Source of the DNA: Pseudomonadales bacterium
GTDB taxonomy: Bacteria; Pseudomonadota; Gammaproteobacteria; Pseudomonadales; Ketobacteraceae
NCBI GenBank assembly: GCA_002701845.1
Contig: NZXG01000044.1
Span: forward strand, 1-64,000
Direction: 5' to 3'
DNA length: 64,000 nt
Both the position numbers and the translations under genes were made by a program. The notes under the pieces are model-generated. The model saw only the letters and a program-made list of their open reading frames with translations. It was not told the DNA's origin and ran no database searches. Below are positions 1 to 8,435 of this stretch, one piece after another (position 1 is the first letter of the stretch; the number at the start of each line of letters is the position of its first letter).

Positions 1-50
1 TCCAGCGCGGTAATCAACTTCATCACGTAATCTCTGCAGTCATCGGCCGC
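1..50. other. Left flank of the IS, source gene unresolved
   Basis: Only 50 bases precede the IS. On the minus strand one frame is open across the whole stretch, ending in ...DYVMKLITAL at the window edge, but it is shifted by one relative to the transporter remnant on the other side of the IS. Joining the two flanks at a single TA gives an in-frame stop after four codons. The flank may be a frameshifted continuation of the transporter or an unrelated gene brought close by deletion; 50 bases cannot decide. Confidence 0.35.
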
Positions 51-52
51 TA

Positions 53-65
53 GTGGTTGGAGCGG
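53..65 (+). repeat. IS630 left terminal inverted repeat
   Basis: GTGGTTGGAGCGG matches the reverse complement of 1185-1197 (GTGGTTCATGCGG) at 10 of 13 positions. The TA at 51-52 is the likely target duplication. Confidence 0.8.
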
Positions 66-110
66 AAAATAATGTAACTCATGGGCAAATGAGTGTATTA
101 TCCATTTATT

Positions 111-1184
111 ATGCGCAAACCAAAACCTTTTCAAATTTCCAGTGAAACAGTCAGCACTCTGAATGAGTTGTGCCGCTCGACGACTCTGCCGCATGGGCAG
201 ATTATGCGGGCAAAGATTATTCTGCAACTCAGCGAAGGCATGACCCCTACTCAAGTCGCCGAAGCACAGCGAACATCACCCAAGACGGTTCACCGTTGGC
301 GCAACCGGTTTGAGGCAGAAGGCCTCGATGGATTGCTTGAGCGCCCCCGCAGTGGTCGACCAACGGTTATCGATAAAGGTGTCGTCGATCGGGTTCTGTA
401 TCTGACTACAAAGTGTGTTCCTGAAGAAGCGACTCATTGGAGCATTGAATTGATGGCCAAGTATGCGGAAGTAACGCCTTGGCAAGTCCGACAGATCTGG
501 GCGGCCGCAGACTTACGCCCTCACCGTTTAAAAACGTTCAAAATCAGCAACGATCCGGAGTTCGCTGATAAGGTTGTCGACATTGTAGGCCTGTATATGA
601 ATCCACCAGAAAACGCCGTTGTGCTCAGTGTTGATGAAAAAACACAGATACAAGCTCTGGATCGAACGCAGCCGGGTCTCCCTCTCAATCCCAGCCGAAT
701 TGGTAGCCGGACGCATGACTACAAAAGGCACGGAACAACCAGCCTGTTCGCAGCCTTCAACACATTGACAGGCAAAGTGATAGGGAAAGTGTCAAACAGA
801 ACCAACAGCAAGGAGTTTTTATCCTTTTTGAAGCTGGTGAATAGGCGCACAAACCCGGATAAAGATCTGCACATCATATTGGACAACCTCAGCGCGCACA
901 AAACGAAAGAGGTTCGGGACTGGGTCGATGCTCATCCTCGAATCCACTTACACTTCACGCCAACCAGTTCGTCCTGGTTGAACGCTGTAGAGGGTTGGTT
1001 CGCTCTACTGGAGCGTCGGGCATTGTATCGCGGAGTTTTCACCAGTGTTTCAGAACTGAAGATGGAGTTGGAGAATTTTATCAAAGTCCATAATGCGGAA
1101 ACTGCAAAACCGTTCAAATGGACGAAGCCCGCCAGCCAAATTCTGGCGTCGGTTGAGCGGGCAAAGAAAAAGCTACAGAATTAA
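111..1184 (+). CDS. IS630 family transposase
   Basis: Cut-and-paste DDE transposase for the surrounding IS. The N-terminal third is a helix-turn-helix region (degenerate start, then a KTVHRWRNRF segment and a GLDGLLERPRSGRP linker typical of IS630). The C-terminal DDE_3 catalytic domain has the expected acidic residues in SVDEKTQ, ILDNLSAH and LNAVEGWF. The length of 357 residues is normal for the family, and there is no frameshift, so the enzyme may be active. ATG at 111 is used as start; a GTG at 93 in the same frame would add six residues, and neither has a clear ribosome binding site, as is common for transposases. Confidence 0.93.
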   Translation: MRKPKPFQISSETVSTLNELCRSTTLPHGQIMRAKIILQLSEGMTPTQVAEAQRTSPKTVHRWRNRFEAEGLDGLLERPRSGRPTVIDKGVVDRVLYLTTKCVPEEATHWSIELMAKYAEVTPWQVRQIWAAADLRPHRLKTFKISNDPEFADKVVDIVGLYMNPPENAVVLSVDEKTQIQALDRTQPGLPLNPSRIGSRTHDYKRHGTTSLFAAFNTLTGKVIGKVSNRTNSKEFLSFLKLVNRRTNPDKDLHIILDNLSAHKTKEVRDWVDAHPRIHLHFTPTSSSWLNAVEGWFALLERRALYRGVFTSVSELKMELENFIKVHNAETAKPFKWTKPASQILASVERAKKKLQN

Positions 1185-1197
1185 CCGCATGAACCAC
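1185..1197 (-). repeat. IS630 right terminal inverted repeat
   Basis: CCGCATGAACCAC is the partner of the left repeat. It begins directly after the transposase stop codon and is followed by TA at 1198-1199. Confidence 0.8.
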
Positions 1198-1330
1198 TAG
1201 CGATAAATGCGGTAGCGGCAAGATAACCGCAGACCGCAAAATCGTACCACTCCACCAGGTTACCAATGCAGCCGACCATCACCCGGTGACGTAACAACGA
1301 CGATTCAACAGCGCTGCCTTCTCTGGTCAT
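1198..1330 (-). pseudogene. 5' remnant of MHS/MFS-family transporter, interrupted by IS630
   Basis: The ATG at 1330 follows a good ribosome binding site (GGAGGG five bases upstream). It starts about 44 codons that read like the N-terminus of metabolite:H+ symporters of the ProP/KgtP/ShiA type: a short charged cytoplasmic leader, then GCIGNLVEWYDFAVCGYLA, the conserved first-helix signature (usually GN-x-x-EWYDFxxYG). The frame then runs into the IS and stops after SGSCG. The rest of the roughly 430-residue transporter is not visible. The gene is therefore broken, and its substrate cannot be inferred. Confidence 0.8.
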
Positions 1331-1358
1331 CTTACCCTCCGCAGTTTTCTGCTGCCCG

Positions 1359-1970
1359 CTAAAGAATTTTGATGGCCATATCCTCAAGGGTATCGGCAGT
1401 AACGTGCATGCGTTTGGCCACTTCTTTCAACTGTGACAGAATTTCCATCTGAACCACCACTTGTCGACAATCCTCCTCACGCAACACCTCGGCCCCATGA
1501 CTAGCCCGAGATTCCACCACCTGATCGTACTTGTCATGAAGCGCAGCAATATTAGGGAGCGCCTTCCTGGATAACTGTTGCAAACCTTCTTCCAGCAGGC
1601 TTGCCATCTCTCGCGATAGCTCAAAAATATCGCGATAACGATCCAGCGACTGGTCAATCCGGTAGGCCTCCACCTCCACAACGAAGTGCTTAATACTGAG
1701 CGCCACCCAATCCAGTTGGGTAATCAAACGGAAGATGGACTCTTTATCATAGGGCGCAATAAAAACATCCAGCAAATCCTGCATGTTTTTATCTTTGATT
1801 TTTCGGGTCTCGCTGGTGTCATTTCTGATGGCGGAAAAAGCGTCATCCTGTCGCAGCACACAAGCCGCGTAGAGATCATGCACGATTTTTCGCGTGGCAG
1901 AGGCCTGAACCTGCAGCGACGCGGTCAAATCCACTTCCTTGGGCAGGATGTATTTTTGGATAAATCCCAT
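1359..1970 (-). CDS. DUF47 / PhoU-like protein, PiT transporter partner
   Basis: A 203-residue helical protein of the DUF47 family (PhoU-like, TIGR00153). Members are usually encoded next to PiT-type phosphate permeases and are thought to modulate them. It begins MGFIQKYILPKE and contains the acidic and basic helical segments typical of PhoU folds. The start at 1970 is chosen because GGGGGTGA lies just upstream and the family begins at this point; an in-frame ATG at 1982 would overlap the permease. Two bases separate it from the permease stop, so the pair is an operon and probably translationally coupled. No membrane segment or signal peptide is seen. Confidence 0.85.
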   Translation of the reverse strand: MGFIQKYILPKEVDLTASLQVQASATRKIVHDLYAACVLRQDDAFSAIRNDTSETRKIKDKNMQDLLDVFIAPYDKESIFRLITQLDWVALSIKHFVVEVEAYRIDQSLDRYRDIFELSREMASLLEEGLQQLSRKALPNIAALHDKYDQVVESRASHGAEVLREEDCRQVVVQMEILSQLKEVAKRMHVTADTLEDMAIKIL

Positions 1971-1972
1971 AT

Positions 1973-3007
1973 TCACCCCCATAGTGAGATAAAAAGGAAA
2001 CAATACACCCAGCCCAAAAGCATGGATACCGGCACATTCAAAAACCAGCCGGCGACGATATTCCGCGCAGTCAGCCATTTCACATGCTGAGGCCTTTCCG
2101 CGGCACCATTGCCCAGCAGAGTTGCGGTTACCACCTGCGTGGTTGAGGTGGGTGCGCCACTCAGGGTGGCAATACTGTTGACCAGAGCGGCCCCCAGCTG
2201 ATTAGCCACGGAGTGAACCAGCCGGACCCGAAACAGGCCAAATCCCAGGGTGCGGATGATGCGCCAGCCACCAAACATGGTGCCCAGAGTAATTGCCGTG
2301 GCACACAACAGGATGGTCCAGACCGGAATGAAAAATTCGCTGGTAACCCCACTGGCCAGCAACATCATACCAATCACCGCCATCCCTTTTTGCGCGTCAT
2401 TGGCACCATGGGAAAAGCCCAGCCAGGCCACGCTCAGATATTGTGATACCACGAATAAACCATTCACATTCTCCGTGGCTCTGCGCAGCAGCAGAAATAA
2501 CAGACGCATCACCATAAATCCCACCAGGAAACCAATTACGGGGGAAGCGAAGAGCCCCGCTATCACTTTCATTACCCCCTGCAACTGACCCTGCTGCAGG
2601 GCGGCTATCCCCCAGTCAATATGATCGCCGCCGACACTATAGAGCCCTGATCCCACCAACCCGCCCGCCAGGGAGTTGGACGAAGAGGAGGGAAATCCCA
2701 ACCACCAGGTGGCCAGGTTATAGGATACCGCTGCCAACAACGCCGCAATTACTAGGCTTTCACCGTGAACGGTGGAGGCAGCACCGACATCCACAAAAGT
2801 GCCCACGGTATCCGCCACCGCCAATCCCACGGTGAAGGGTGCGATGAAAGTGAACGACGTCACTATGCCAATGGCAATTGCCGGCTTCATGGCCCGGGAG
2901 GCAATGGCAGTAGCCACCATATCCGCTGCGTCATGGAACCCATTGGTAAAATCAAACAGGGCCACCAAAACCACCACCAGTATCAATAACAAGGTGACCA
3001 GATCCAT
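1973..3007 (-). CDS. PiT-family inorganic phosphate transporter
   Basis: Inner-membrane low-affinity phosphate:cation symporter, 344 residues, about ten hydrophobic segments. Both halves of the PHO4 domain are recognisable: DFTNGFHDAADMVATAIASRAM near the N-terminus and GFSHGANDAQKGMAVIG in the second half, the GANDAQ signature of the family. It is preceded by AAGGA and followed two bases later by its DUF47 partner. PiT proteins paired with DUF47 are usually expressed constitutively or under phosphate repletion, and no Pho box was recognised upstream. Transport of metal-phosphate complexes is known for the family; specificity here is inferred. Confidence 0.9.
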   Translation of the reverse strand: MDLVTLLLILVVVLVALFDFTNGFHDAADMVATAIASRAMKPAIAIGIVTSFTFIAPFTVGLAVADTVGTFVDVGAASTVHGESLVIAALLAAVSYNLATWWLGFPSSSSNSLAGGLVGSGLYSVGGDHIDWGIAALQQGQLQGVMKVIAGLFASPVIGFLVGFMVMRLLFLLLRRATENVNGLFVVSQYLSVAWLGFSHGANDAQKGMAVIGMMLLASGVTSEFFIPVWTILLCATAITLGTMFGGWRIIRTLGFGLFRVRLVHSVANQLGAALVNSIATLSGAPTSTTQVVTATLLGNGAAERPQHVKWLTARNIVAGWFLNVPVSMLLGWVYCFLFISLWG

Positions 3008-3019
3008 CGCCGTTCCTTT

Positions 3020-3937
3020 TCAGTATTCCATCACGAAACCCTTGAGGTCCCGCACATAGTCCTCCCGCCGCTCCAGATTGGGGAAGTGCCCGCAGCCCGG
3101 ATAAGCGATCAACCGGGCCTGGGGAATGGTCTCCCGCAGGGACTCAAAACGGCTGTGGCGATGGGAATAATCCTGGTCGCCGTAGACCATCAGCACCGGA
3201 CACTCCACGCCCAGGAGCTGCGCTTCCCGGTAATGAGAGGCCGCCTGCACCAGACTGGACAGGCAAAAGCAGCCACCCCCTTGCAATGCCGCCAGGGCCT
3301 GCTGGCGAAGATCGGGTTTGAATTCACTCTGGCGGGGCAGGGCAAGACTGAACCAGCCGGAGGCCAGTTTGTACTTCCACAGCTTACCCAGGCATTGCCC
3401 CAATACGGGAACTGTCAGTGGCCTGGGTATATTGTAACGTTTCCAGTCCAGCATTCCCGCCAGCGACGGGATCTGTGCCAGCACCAGGTGTGTCACCCGC
3501 TGGGGAAAGCGTTGCACCAGATTGATGGCGAATAAACTGTTGGCACAGGTGAACGCCAGTATGGTCCGGTCCACCTGCAGGTGGTCCAGTAATTCAAGCA
3601 GCATGTTACTGGTTTGCTCCAAGCCGAACCCGTAACCTATGGCCGGAAAGGAAAAGCCGTTGCCCGGCATGTCCAGGCAGATGACCCGAAACTGCCCGGA
3701 CAGGTCGCGAATCAGCTCCGCATAGTGCTCAATGGCACAGGGGCCGTCGGGCGCTGTCATCAACGGCGGCTTATTGCCTCCGCTGTCGTAGTATCGGATC
3801 CAGCCGGCCTCACTTTCGAAATACCGAAACTGACCTGAGCCGGCCCCCCGGCGCCGCTTGCTTTTCTGTCGCGGCCGGGCCGCCAGTGCGTCAACCCAGG
3901 CGCCTCTTAAGGTTCCATATAAAGCCCCGTTCGCCAT
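3020..3937 (-). CDS. Alpha/beta hydrolase with apparent Cys nucleophile
   Basis: A 305-residue protein with the alpha/beta-hydrolase fold. VICLDMPGNGFS is the strand 4 region, ILAFTCANSLFA the nucleophile elbow, VYGDQDY the acid region (D254 or D256) and YPGCGHFPNLE the catalytic His (H284). At the elbow, where most members have G-x-S-x-G, the sequence reads F-T-C-A-N, placing Cys131 where serine is expected. The oxyanion strand also lacks the usual HG. An arginine- and lysine-rich stretch precedes the domain. AGGGGAC upstream supports the ATG at 3937. The gene sits 12 bases upstream of the phosphate permease and may share its transcript. Substrate unknown; the unusual elbow means activity should not be assumed. 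Confidence 0.75.
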   Translation of the reverse strand: MANGALYGTLRGAWVDALAARPRQKSKRRRGAGSGQFRYFESEAGWIRYYDSGGNKPPLMTAPDGPCAIEHYAELIRDLSGQFRVICLDMPGNGFSFPAIGYGFGLEQTSNMLLELLDHLQVDRTILAFTCANSLFAINLVQRFPQRVTHLVLAQIPSLAGMLDWKRYNIPRPLTVPVLGQCLGKLWKYKLASGWFSLALPRQSEFKPDLRQQALAALQGGGCFCLSSLVQAASHYREAQLLGVECPVLMVYGDQDYSHRHSRFESLRETIPQARLIAYPGCGHFPNLERREDYVRDLKGFVMEY

Positions 3938-3970
3938 ACAAAGTCCCCTATATGAAGATCCCCAGTAAGG

Positions 3971-4450
3971 CTACAAACCCAGCTCATTTAGCCCGGGATG
4001 CTCCTGTGGTCGTGGACCCGGCGGCCAGCGGTACAGACGCTCATTCTCGGTGATGGGCAAATCATTAATACTGGCATGGCGCCGTTGCATCAGCCCCTGC
4101 GGATCAAACTCCCAGTTTTCATTACCGTAGGCGCGGTACCAGTTCCCTGCATCATCATGCCATTCATAAGCAAAGCGCACCGCAATGCGGTTTTCATGGA
4201 ACGCCCACAGCTCCTTGATAAGCCGGTAGTCCAGCTCTTTTTCCCACTTGCGGATTAGAAACTGGACTATGGCTTCTCTGCCCACCACAAACTCTGAGCG
4301 GTTACGCCACGAACTGTCTTTTGTATAGGCCATGGCAACTTTGCCAGGATCTCTGGTATTCCAGGCATCCTCCGCCTTACGTACCTTTTCAGTGGCACTT
4401 TCAAGGGAAAAGGGGGGAAACGGGGGCCGACCATTTTCAGTTACCGGCAT
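3971..4450 (-). CDS. DUF1348 / NTF2-like protein
   Basis: A 159-residue soluble protein resembling the DUF1348 branch of the SnoaL/NTF2-like cone fold. Visible family features are the early helix with [10 protein letters not shown], the tryptophan-rich [16 protein letters not shown] segment, and the [24 protein letters not shown] strand pair. NTF2-like proteins form dimers with a deep pocket, used either as enzymes of polyketide or steroid type or as binding proteins; the role of DUF1348 is not established. It lies 33 bases upstream of the hydrolase gene on the same strand, so the two may be cotranscribed. Confidence 0.8.
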   Translation of the reverse strand: MPVTENGRPPFPPFSLESATEKVRKAEDAWNTRDPGKVAMAYTKDSSWRNRSEFVVGREAIVQFLIRKWEKELDYRLIKELWAFHENRIAVRFAYEWHDDAGNWYRAYGNENWEFDPQGLMQRRHASINDLPITENERLYRWPPGPRPQEHPGLNELGL

Positions 4451-4631
4451 TTTGGATTCCTCACATTGCGTAGCACCAACGCTCCAGTGCTGAAAAAATT
4501 AGGGGCCACCGTCCTGACAACCCGAATCCAGGACCTACCACCCGCTCATATATATCTTATTTACCGCGGTTTTAACAACTTTCGCCACAAACCGGATTCC
4601 CGACGCCAGGGCTACCAATTTCTCCCGGCAT

Positions 4632-4665
4632 AAAAAAGCGGCTGGGGCATCACGCACCAGCCGCT
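4632..4665 (-). terminator. Rho-independent terminator of typA
   Basis: A 9-bp perfect stem (4637-4645 with 4657-4665, AGCGGCTGG) and 11-base loop. On the minus strand it is followed by a T-run (six A on the plus strand at 4632-4637). It lies 29 bases after the typA stop. Confidence 0.85.
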
Positions 4666-4693
4666 GAATCCATACTCTAAACAAGCCGTCCGT

Positions 4694-6499
4694 TTACTTA
4701 TTGGCGCGCTTGCGTTCGTGCTCTTTGAGGAACTTTTTGCGAATGCGGATGGACTCCGGCGTCACTTCCACCAACTCATCCTTATCGATGAAATCCAGCG
4801 CCTGCTCCAGGGAATAGCGAATGGGCGGCGTGAGGATAATATTCTCATCGGTGCCGGCGGCGCGGATATTGGTGAGCTGTTTGGCCTTGGTGGGGTTCAC
4901 CACCAGATCATTGCCCCGGGAGTGAATACCGATCACCTGGCCCTCGTATACTTCCACGTTGGGATCGATCATCAGTCGGCCCCGCTCCTGCAGATTGAAC
5001 AGGGCGTAGCCCAGGGTCTTGCCGGTAATCATGGAAATCAACACACCGTTCTGGCGCTTGGTCACATCGCCTTCTTTCACCGGCCCATAATGGGAGAAGG
5101 TGGAATTAATGATACCGGTGCCGGAGGTCAGAGTCAGGAACTCGGAACGGAAGCCGATCAAGCCCCGGGATGGCGCAATAAAGTCCATTCGCACCCGGCC
5201 TTTGCCGTCGGGCACCATGTCCACCATCTCCGCCTTGCGCAGGCCCAGCTGCTCCATAATGGCCCCCTGATGCTCTTCCTCGATATCGATCATCAGTTGC
5301 TCGTAAGGCTCCTGCTTCTCCCCATCCACTTCCTTCACGATCACTTCCGGGGACCCCACCGCGAGCTCGTAACCTTCACGGCGCATGTTTTCAATCAGTA
5401 CCGACAGATGCAATTCACCCCGACCGGACACCCGAAACCGGTCCGGGCTCTCGGTGTCCTGCACCCGCAGGGCCACATTGTGAATCAGCTCTTTCTCCAG
5501 CCGCTCACGGATATTGCGGGAGGTGATGTACTTGCCTTCCTTGCCGGCAAACGGCGAGGTGTTCACCTGGAAGATCATACTCACGGTGGGCTCGTCCACG
5601 GTCAACGGTGGCAGCGCCTCCGGCGCTTCCGGCGCGCACACGGTATCGGAGATAAACAGCTCATCAATGCCGGTGATGCAGACGATGTCGCCGGCGGCGG
5701 CTTCATTCACCTCCACCCGCTCCAGGCCCATATGGCCCATGATCTTCAGAATCTTACCGTTGCGCACCTTGCCATCCCGGTCCACCACCTTCACGGGGGA
5801 GCCGGCTTTGATCTTGCCCCGCTTGATCCGGCCGATACCAATAACCCCCAGGAAGCTGGAGTAATCCAGGGAACTGATCTGCATCTGGAACGGGCCGTCC
5901 TGATCCACTTCCGGCGGCGCCACTTTTTCCACAATGGCTTCAAACAGTGGCGTCATATCCTCCGCCATCTGCTCCGGGTCCAGGCCGGCGATGCCATTGA
6001 GGGCCGAGGCGTAGATCACCGGGAAATCCAACTGCTCATCGGTGCCCCCCAGGCGGTCAAAAAGATCAAACACCTGATCCATCACCCAGTCCGGGCGGGC
6101 GCCGGGGCGGTCGATCTTGTTGATTACCACAATGGGGTTTAGTCCCTGGGCGAAGGCTTTCTGGGTTACGAAGCGGGTCTGGGGCATGGGTCCGTCCACC
6201 GCGTCCACCAGCAGCAGCACCGAGTCCACCATGGACATCACCCGCTCCACCTCGCCACCAAAGTCGGCGTGCCCGGGGGTGTCCACAATATTGATATGGT
6301 AATCCTGCCAGTTGATCGCCGTATTCTTGGCCAGGATGGTGATCCCCCGCTCCTTTTCCAGATCATTGGAATCCATCACCCGCTCACCCTCGTCCTTGCG
6401 GCCCAGGGTGCCGGATTGCTGGAGCAGTTTGTCCACCAGGGTGGTTTTGCCATGGTCAACGTGGGCGATGATGGCGATATTACGGATTTTCTCGATCAC
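4694..6499 (-). CDS. typA: Ribosome-associated GTPase TypA/BipA
   Basis: Translational GTPase of the EF-G/LepA class that binds the ribosome and supports 50S assembly and growth under stress or cold. The 601 residues match the family length. The G domain carries AHVDHGKTT (G1), RGITI (G2), DTPGH (G3) and NKID (G4). Later parts include the beta-barrel domain II, EF-G III/V-like domains and the TypA-specific C-terminus. The start is a GTG at 6499 with GAGG about 10 bases upstream; the protein begins [10 protein letters not shown] as in E. coli. In Pseudomonas, typA lies beside thiI and glnA, and the same neighbourhood is kept here. A strong terminator follows. Confidence 0.97.
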   Translation of the reverse strand: MIEKIRNIAIIAHVDHGKTTLVDKLLQQSGTLGRKDEGERVMDSNDLEKERGITILAKNTAINWQDYHINIVDTPGHADFGGEVERVMSMVDSVLLLVDAVDGPMPQTRFVTQKAFAQGLNPIVVINKIDRPGARPDWVMDQVFDLFDRLGGTDEQLDFPVIYASALNGIAGLDPEQMAEDMTPLFEAIVEKVAPPEVDQDGPFQMQISSLDYSSFLGVIGIGRIKRGKIKAGSPVKVVDRDGKVRNGKILKIMGHMGLERVEVNEAAAGDIVCITGIDELFISDTVCAPEAPEALPPLTVDEPTVSMIFQVNTSPFAGKEGKYITSRNIRERLEKELIHNVALRVQDTESPDRFRVSGRGELHLSVLIENMRREGYELAVGSPEVIVKEVDGEKQEPYEQLMIDIEEEHQGAIMEQLGLRKAEMVDMVPDGKGRVRMDFIAPSRGLIGFRSEFLTLTSGTGIINSTFSHYGPVKEGDVTKRQNGVLISMITGKTLGYALFNLQERGRLMIDPNVEVYEGQVIGIHSRGNDLVVNPTKAKQLTNIRAAGTDENIILTPPIRYSLEQALDFIDKDELVEVTPESIRIRKKFLKEHERKRANK

Positions 6500-6606
6500 A
6501 AAGGTACAGCCTCGGCCTGAATCGGGTATTTAAGGCGGCGCAGTATACAGGAAACCCATGACCACTGGGCAGTGGGGTTTACAAATATTTCGGGGGCTGG
6601 GGGGTC

Positions 6607-6631
6607 AGGCCGCCCGGGATGCGGGCGGCCT
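6607..6631 (-). terminator. GC-rich hairpin downstream of the vWA lipoprotein gene
   Basis: A perfect 9-bp inverted repeat (AGGCCGCCC at 6607-6615, GGGCGGCCT at 6623-6631) just after the stop of the minus-strand gene. No T-run follows on either strand, so it may stabilise the 3' end rather than terminate on its own. Confidence 0.4.
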
Positions 6632-6637
6632 GCAACG

Positions 6638-8230
6638 TCAGTCGCTTACCAGGATGGAAGAGGTATTGCGATCAGCGAGGGCGTTATTGGTGAGGGTCAG
6701 GGTGGCCCCGCCGGTGCCCACTGAGGTCACCGTGTAGGTACCGTTGGCGTTAGTGGTGCCGGCACCGTTGCTAATGCTCCAGCTGTAGTCGGAGCCCGCG
6801 TAGGCAACGTTCAGCCAGCGGGTCAGGGGCGCGAAAGTCTGCATGTCTGAGAACGGGACCGATTTGATGGGGTCACCGGAAATATATTCACCATTGGGGC
6901 CGGTGATTTCCACCCGGGTGTCCGCCTCTTCCGCCGGGGTGCCCAGACCGCTCTCGCCCGCCAGGAAGTCGCCACTGACCTGAGTGGTGAGCGTGTAGCT
7001 GTTATTGGTGGAGGCGGAGGAAAACAACACCTCATGATCATTGACCCGGGGGGTAAACGCGTAACTGAACACATGAGCATTATCCAGATTCAGACGCCGC
7101 TCAATGGCGGCGATCTGGCGTCCGATCAGGTCACTGGCAAAGCTGTATTCGCCACCGGACAGGGTCAAATGGACCACCACTTCCGCCTCATTGCTGAGAT
7201 TGCTGTAGGCCACGCCACGGCTGTCAGCCCCCACCACGTAATACAGCACGGGCTTGTAAATCTCCACGGTGTCGCTGGTGGAGGTGGCGGCGTACTGCAC
7301 CAATGCCTGGGACTGAATGGCCGCATTCATCTGGTCCACGCTGAATTCCAGCGCGTTGTCCGGCCCGGAGGAGAACATCACCAGTTGCGTGAAATTGACG
7401 GCGTCCTTGGTGATCACATCCACCAGATCGTTGTTGCCGTCGTTGCGAAAGTCGATACTGTCTTCGGTGTTGATATAGCGGCCGATGGCCTGTACCACCG
7501 CCTTGTGGAGGCTGCTGACAAAGCCCTTGGCACTGGTATTGTACTGATTCAGCACTTCATCCAGGGCCGCCTCCAGGGTGGCCTGATCGGCGGTGAAGCC
7601 GCTGGTCAGCTCCTCCACATCGTTACCAAATGCCCAGACGGTATACTGCTGCTGGCTGATCCGCGAATCCGGGTGGGCCTTGGCCGCGGTGATATAGTCC
7701 TTGGCCTCCTGCACCAGCTGCGCCATATCCACATCGTTCACGCTGGGGCTTAAGTCAAACACCAGGGCGGTTTGCAGGGAGAACTCCAGTCCCACCACCT
7801 TCTGCAGCAGCGGGAAGTTTTCGGAGTCATCGATCTCCACACCATCCACGGTCACGCTGTAGTTATCGTCCGTGGCGGTGGTCACCACATTCAGAGTGGC
7901 GGAGTCCACCGGGTTGATCATGTAGTAGTTGATCAGGCCATTCTGCACATCCCAATCGGTGACGAACAGATCATCCTCATCATAGTCAGAGTAGTCGCTG
8001 CTCTTCTCCAGAATCATCAATGGCAGATAACTGATGCCATCCGGGCCCACCTCTTCGGTATCATCACCCAGATCATCGGTGCCACCACCGGCACCGGTAT
8101 CCGAGGTTTCCCCAGAGGTGCCCCCGGAATTCAGATCACCCTCTTCCAGGCTGTCGCCATCGCCGCCACCGCAACCGGCGATTGCCAACGCCAATACCGC
8201 CACCAGCAAAAACTCGAAAAGCTTGCCCAT
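6638..8230 (-). CDS. vWA-like domain lipoprotein
   Basis: A 530-residue predicted lipoprotein. The hydrophobic leader ends in a lipobox, AIAGC, with Cys20 as the first residue of the mature protein. Gly/Asp/Ser/Thr-rich sequence follows, to about residue 60, as a flexible tether. The middle contains a von Willebrand A-like domain with a DLSPS sequence matching the MIDAS D-x-S-x-S motif. The C-terminal part is beta-rich. The ATG at 8230 is chosen because it starts the signal sequence; the upstream in-frame extension is not credible. vWA lipoproteins often bind ligands or partners at the cell surface, but no specific function is known here. It is divergent from the PP-loop gene. Confidence 0.75.
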   Translation of the reverse strand: MGKLFEFLLVAVLALAIAGCGGGDGDSLEEGDLNSGGTSGETSDTGAGGGTDDLGDDTEEVGPDGISYLPLMILEKSSDYSDYDEDDLFVTDWDVQNGLINYYMINPVDSATLNVVTTATDDNYSVTVDGVEIDDSENFPLLQKVVGLEFSLQTALVFDLSPSVNDVDMAQLVQEAKDYITAAKAHPDSRISQQQYTVWAFGNDVEELTSGFTADQATLEAALDEVLNQYNTSAKGFVSSLHKAVVQAIGRYINTEDSIDFRNDGNNDLVDVITKDAVNFTQLVMFSSGPDNALEFSVDQMNAAIQSQALVQYAATSTSDTVEIYKPVLYYVVGADSRGVAYSNLSNEAEVVVHLTLSGGEYSFASDLIGRQIAAIERRLNLDNAHVFSYAFTPRVNDHEVLFSSASTNNSYTLTTQVSGDFLAGESGLGTPAEEADTRVEITGPNGEYISGDPIKSVPFSDMQTFAPLTRWLNVAYAGSDYSWSISNGAGTTNANGTYTVTSVGTGGATLTLTNNALADRNTSSILVSD

Positions 8231-8366
8231 AAAACCCGTCCTGATTCCTTTATTCTTTGATGACAAACGGCTACGGGCGCCAACCTCATCGCAACACCCA
8301 ATTAGCGCCCAATTATCAACAGTATAACCAAGTTTATTGGCCCTGCCGTCCGATTTCACTGTGGTT

Positions 8367-8396
8367 TTGAGACACCCGTGGCTTTTTCTGTATAAT
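8367..8396 (+). promoter_or_regulatory. Sigma-70 type promoter of the PP-loop gene
   Basis: TTGAGA (8367-8372), an 18-base spacer and a perfect TATAAT (8391-8396), 39 bases before the ATG at 8436. It is the best sigma-70 match noticed in the window. Confidence 0.75.
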
Positions 8397-8435
8397 GCGC
8401 GCCCTGTTATTGATCCAGCTGCTTGACCCACGACC

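Larger units (their letters stand above)
51..1199 (+). mobile_element. IS630-family insertion sequence, intact
   Basis: A single transposase gene is bracketed by imperfect 13-bp inverted repeats (53-65 and 1185-1197, 10 of 13 matching, outer GTGGTT perfectly conserved) and by TA dinucleotides at 51-52 and 1198-1199. Insertion at TA with duplication of that dinucleotide is the known behaviour of the IS630/Tc1-mariner group. The element has no passenger gene and appears complete. It lies at the start of a minus-strand MHS transporter gene. Ends are read directly from the sequence; the family call rests on the transposase. Confidence 0.88.

Noticed and set aside
1181..1387. A complete 68-residue protein beside the IS
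   Set aside because: It is the truncated transporter start running into the IS end; the first ATG lies in the DUF47 tail and lacks a ribosome site.
4718..6142. 474-codon open frame antisense to typA
   Set aside because: Shadow of a GC-rich conserved gene; low-complexity His/Gln-rich translation, no ribosome site, no homology.
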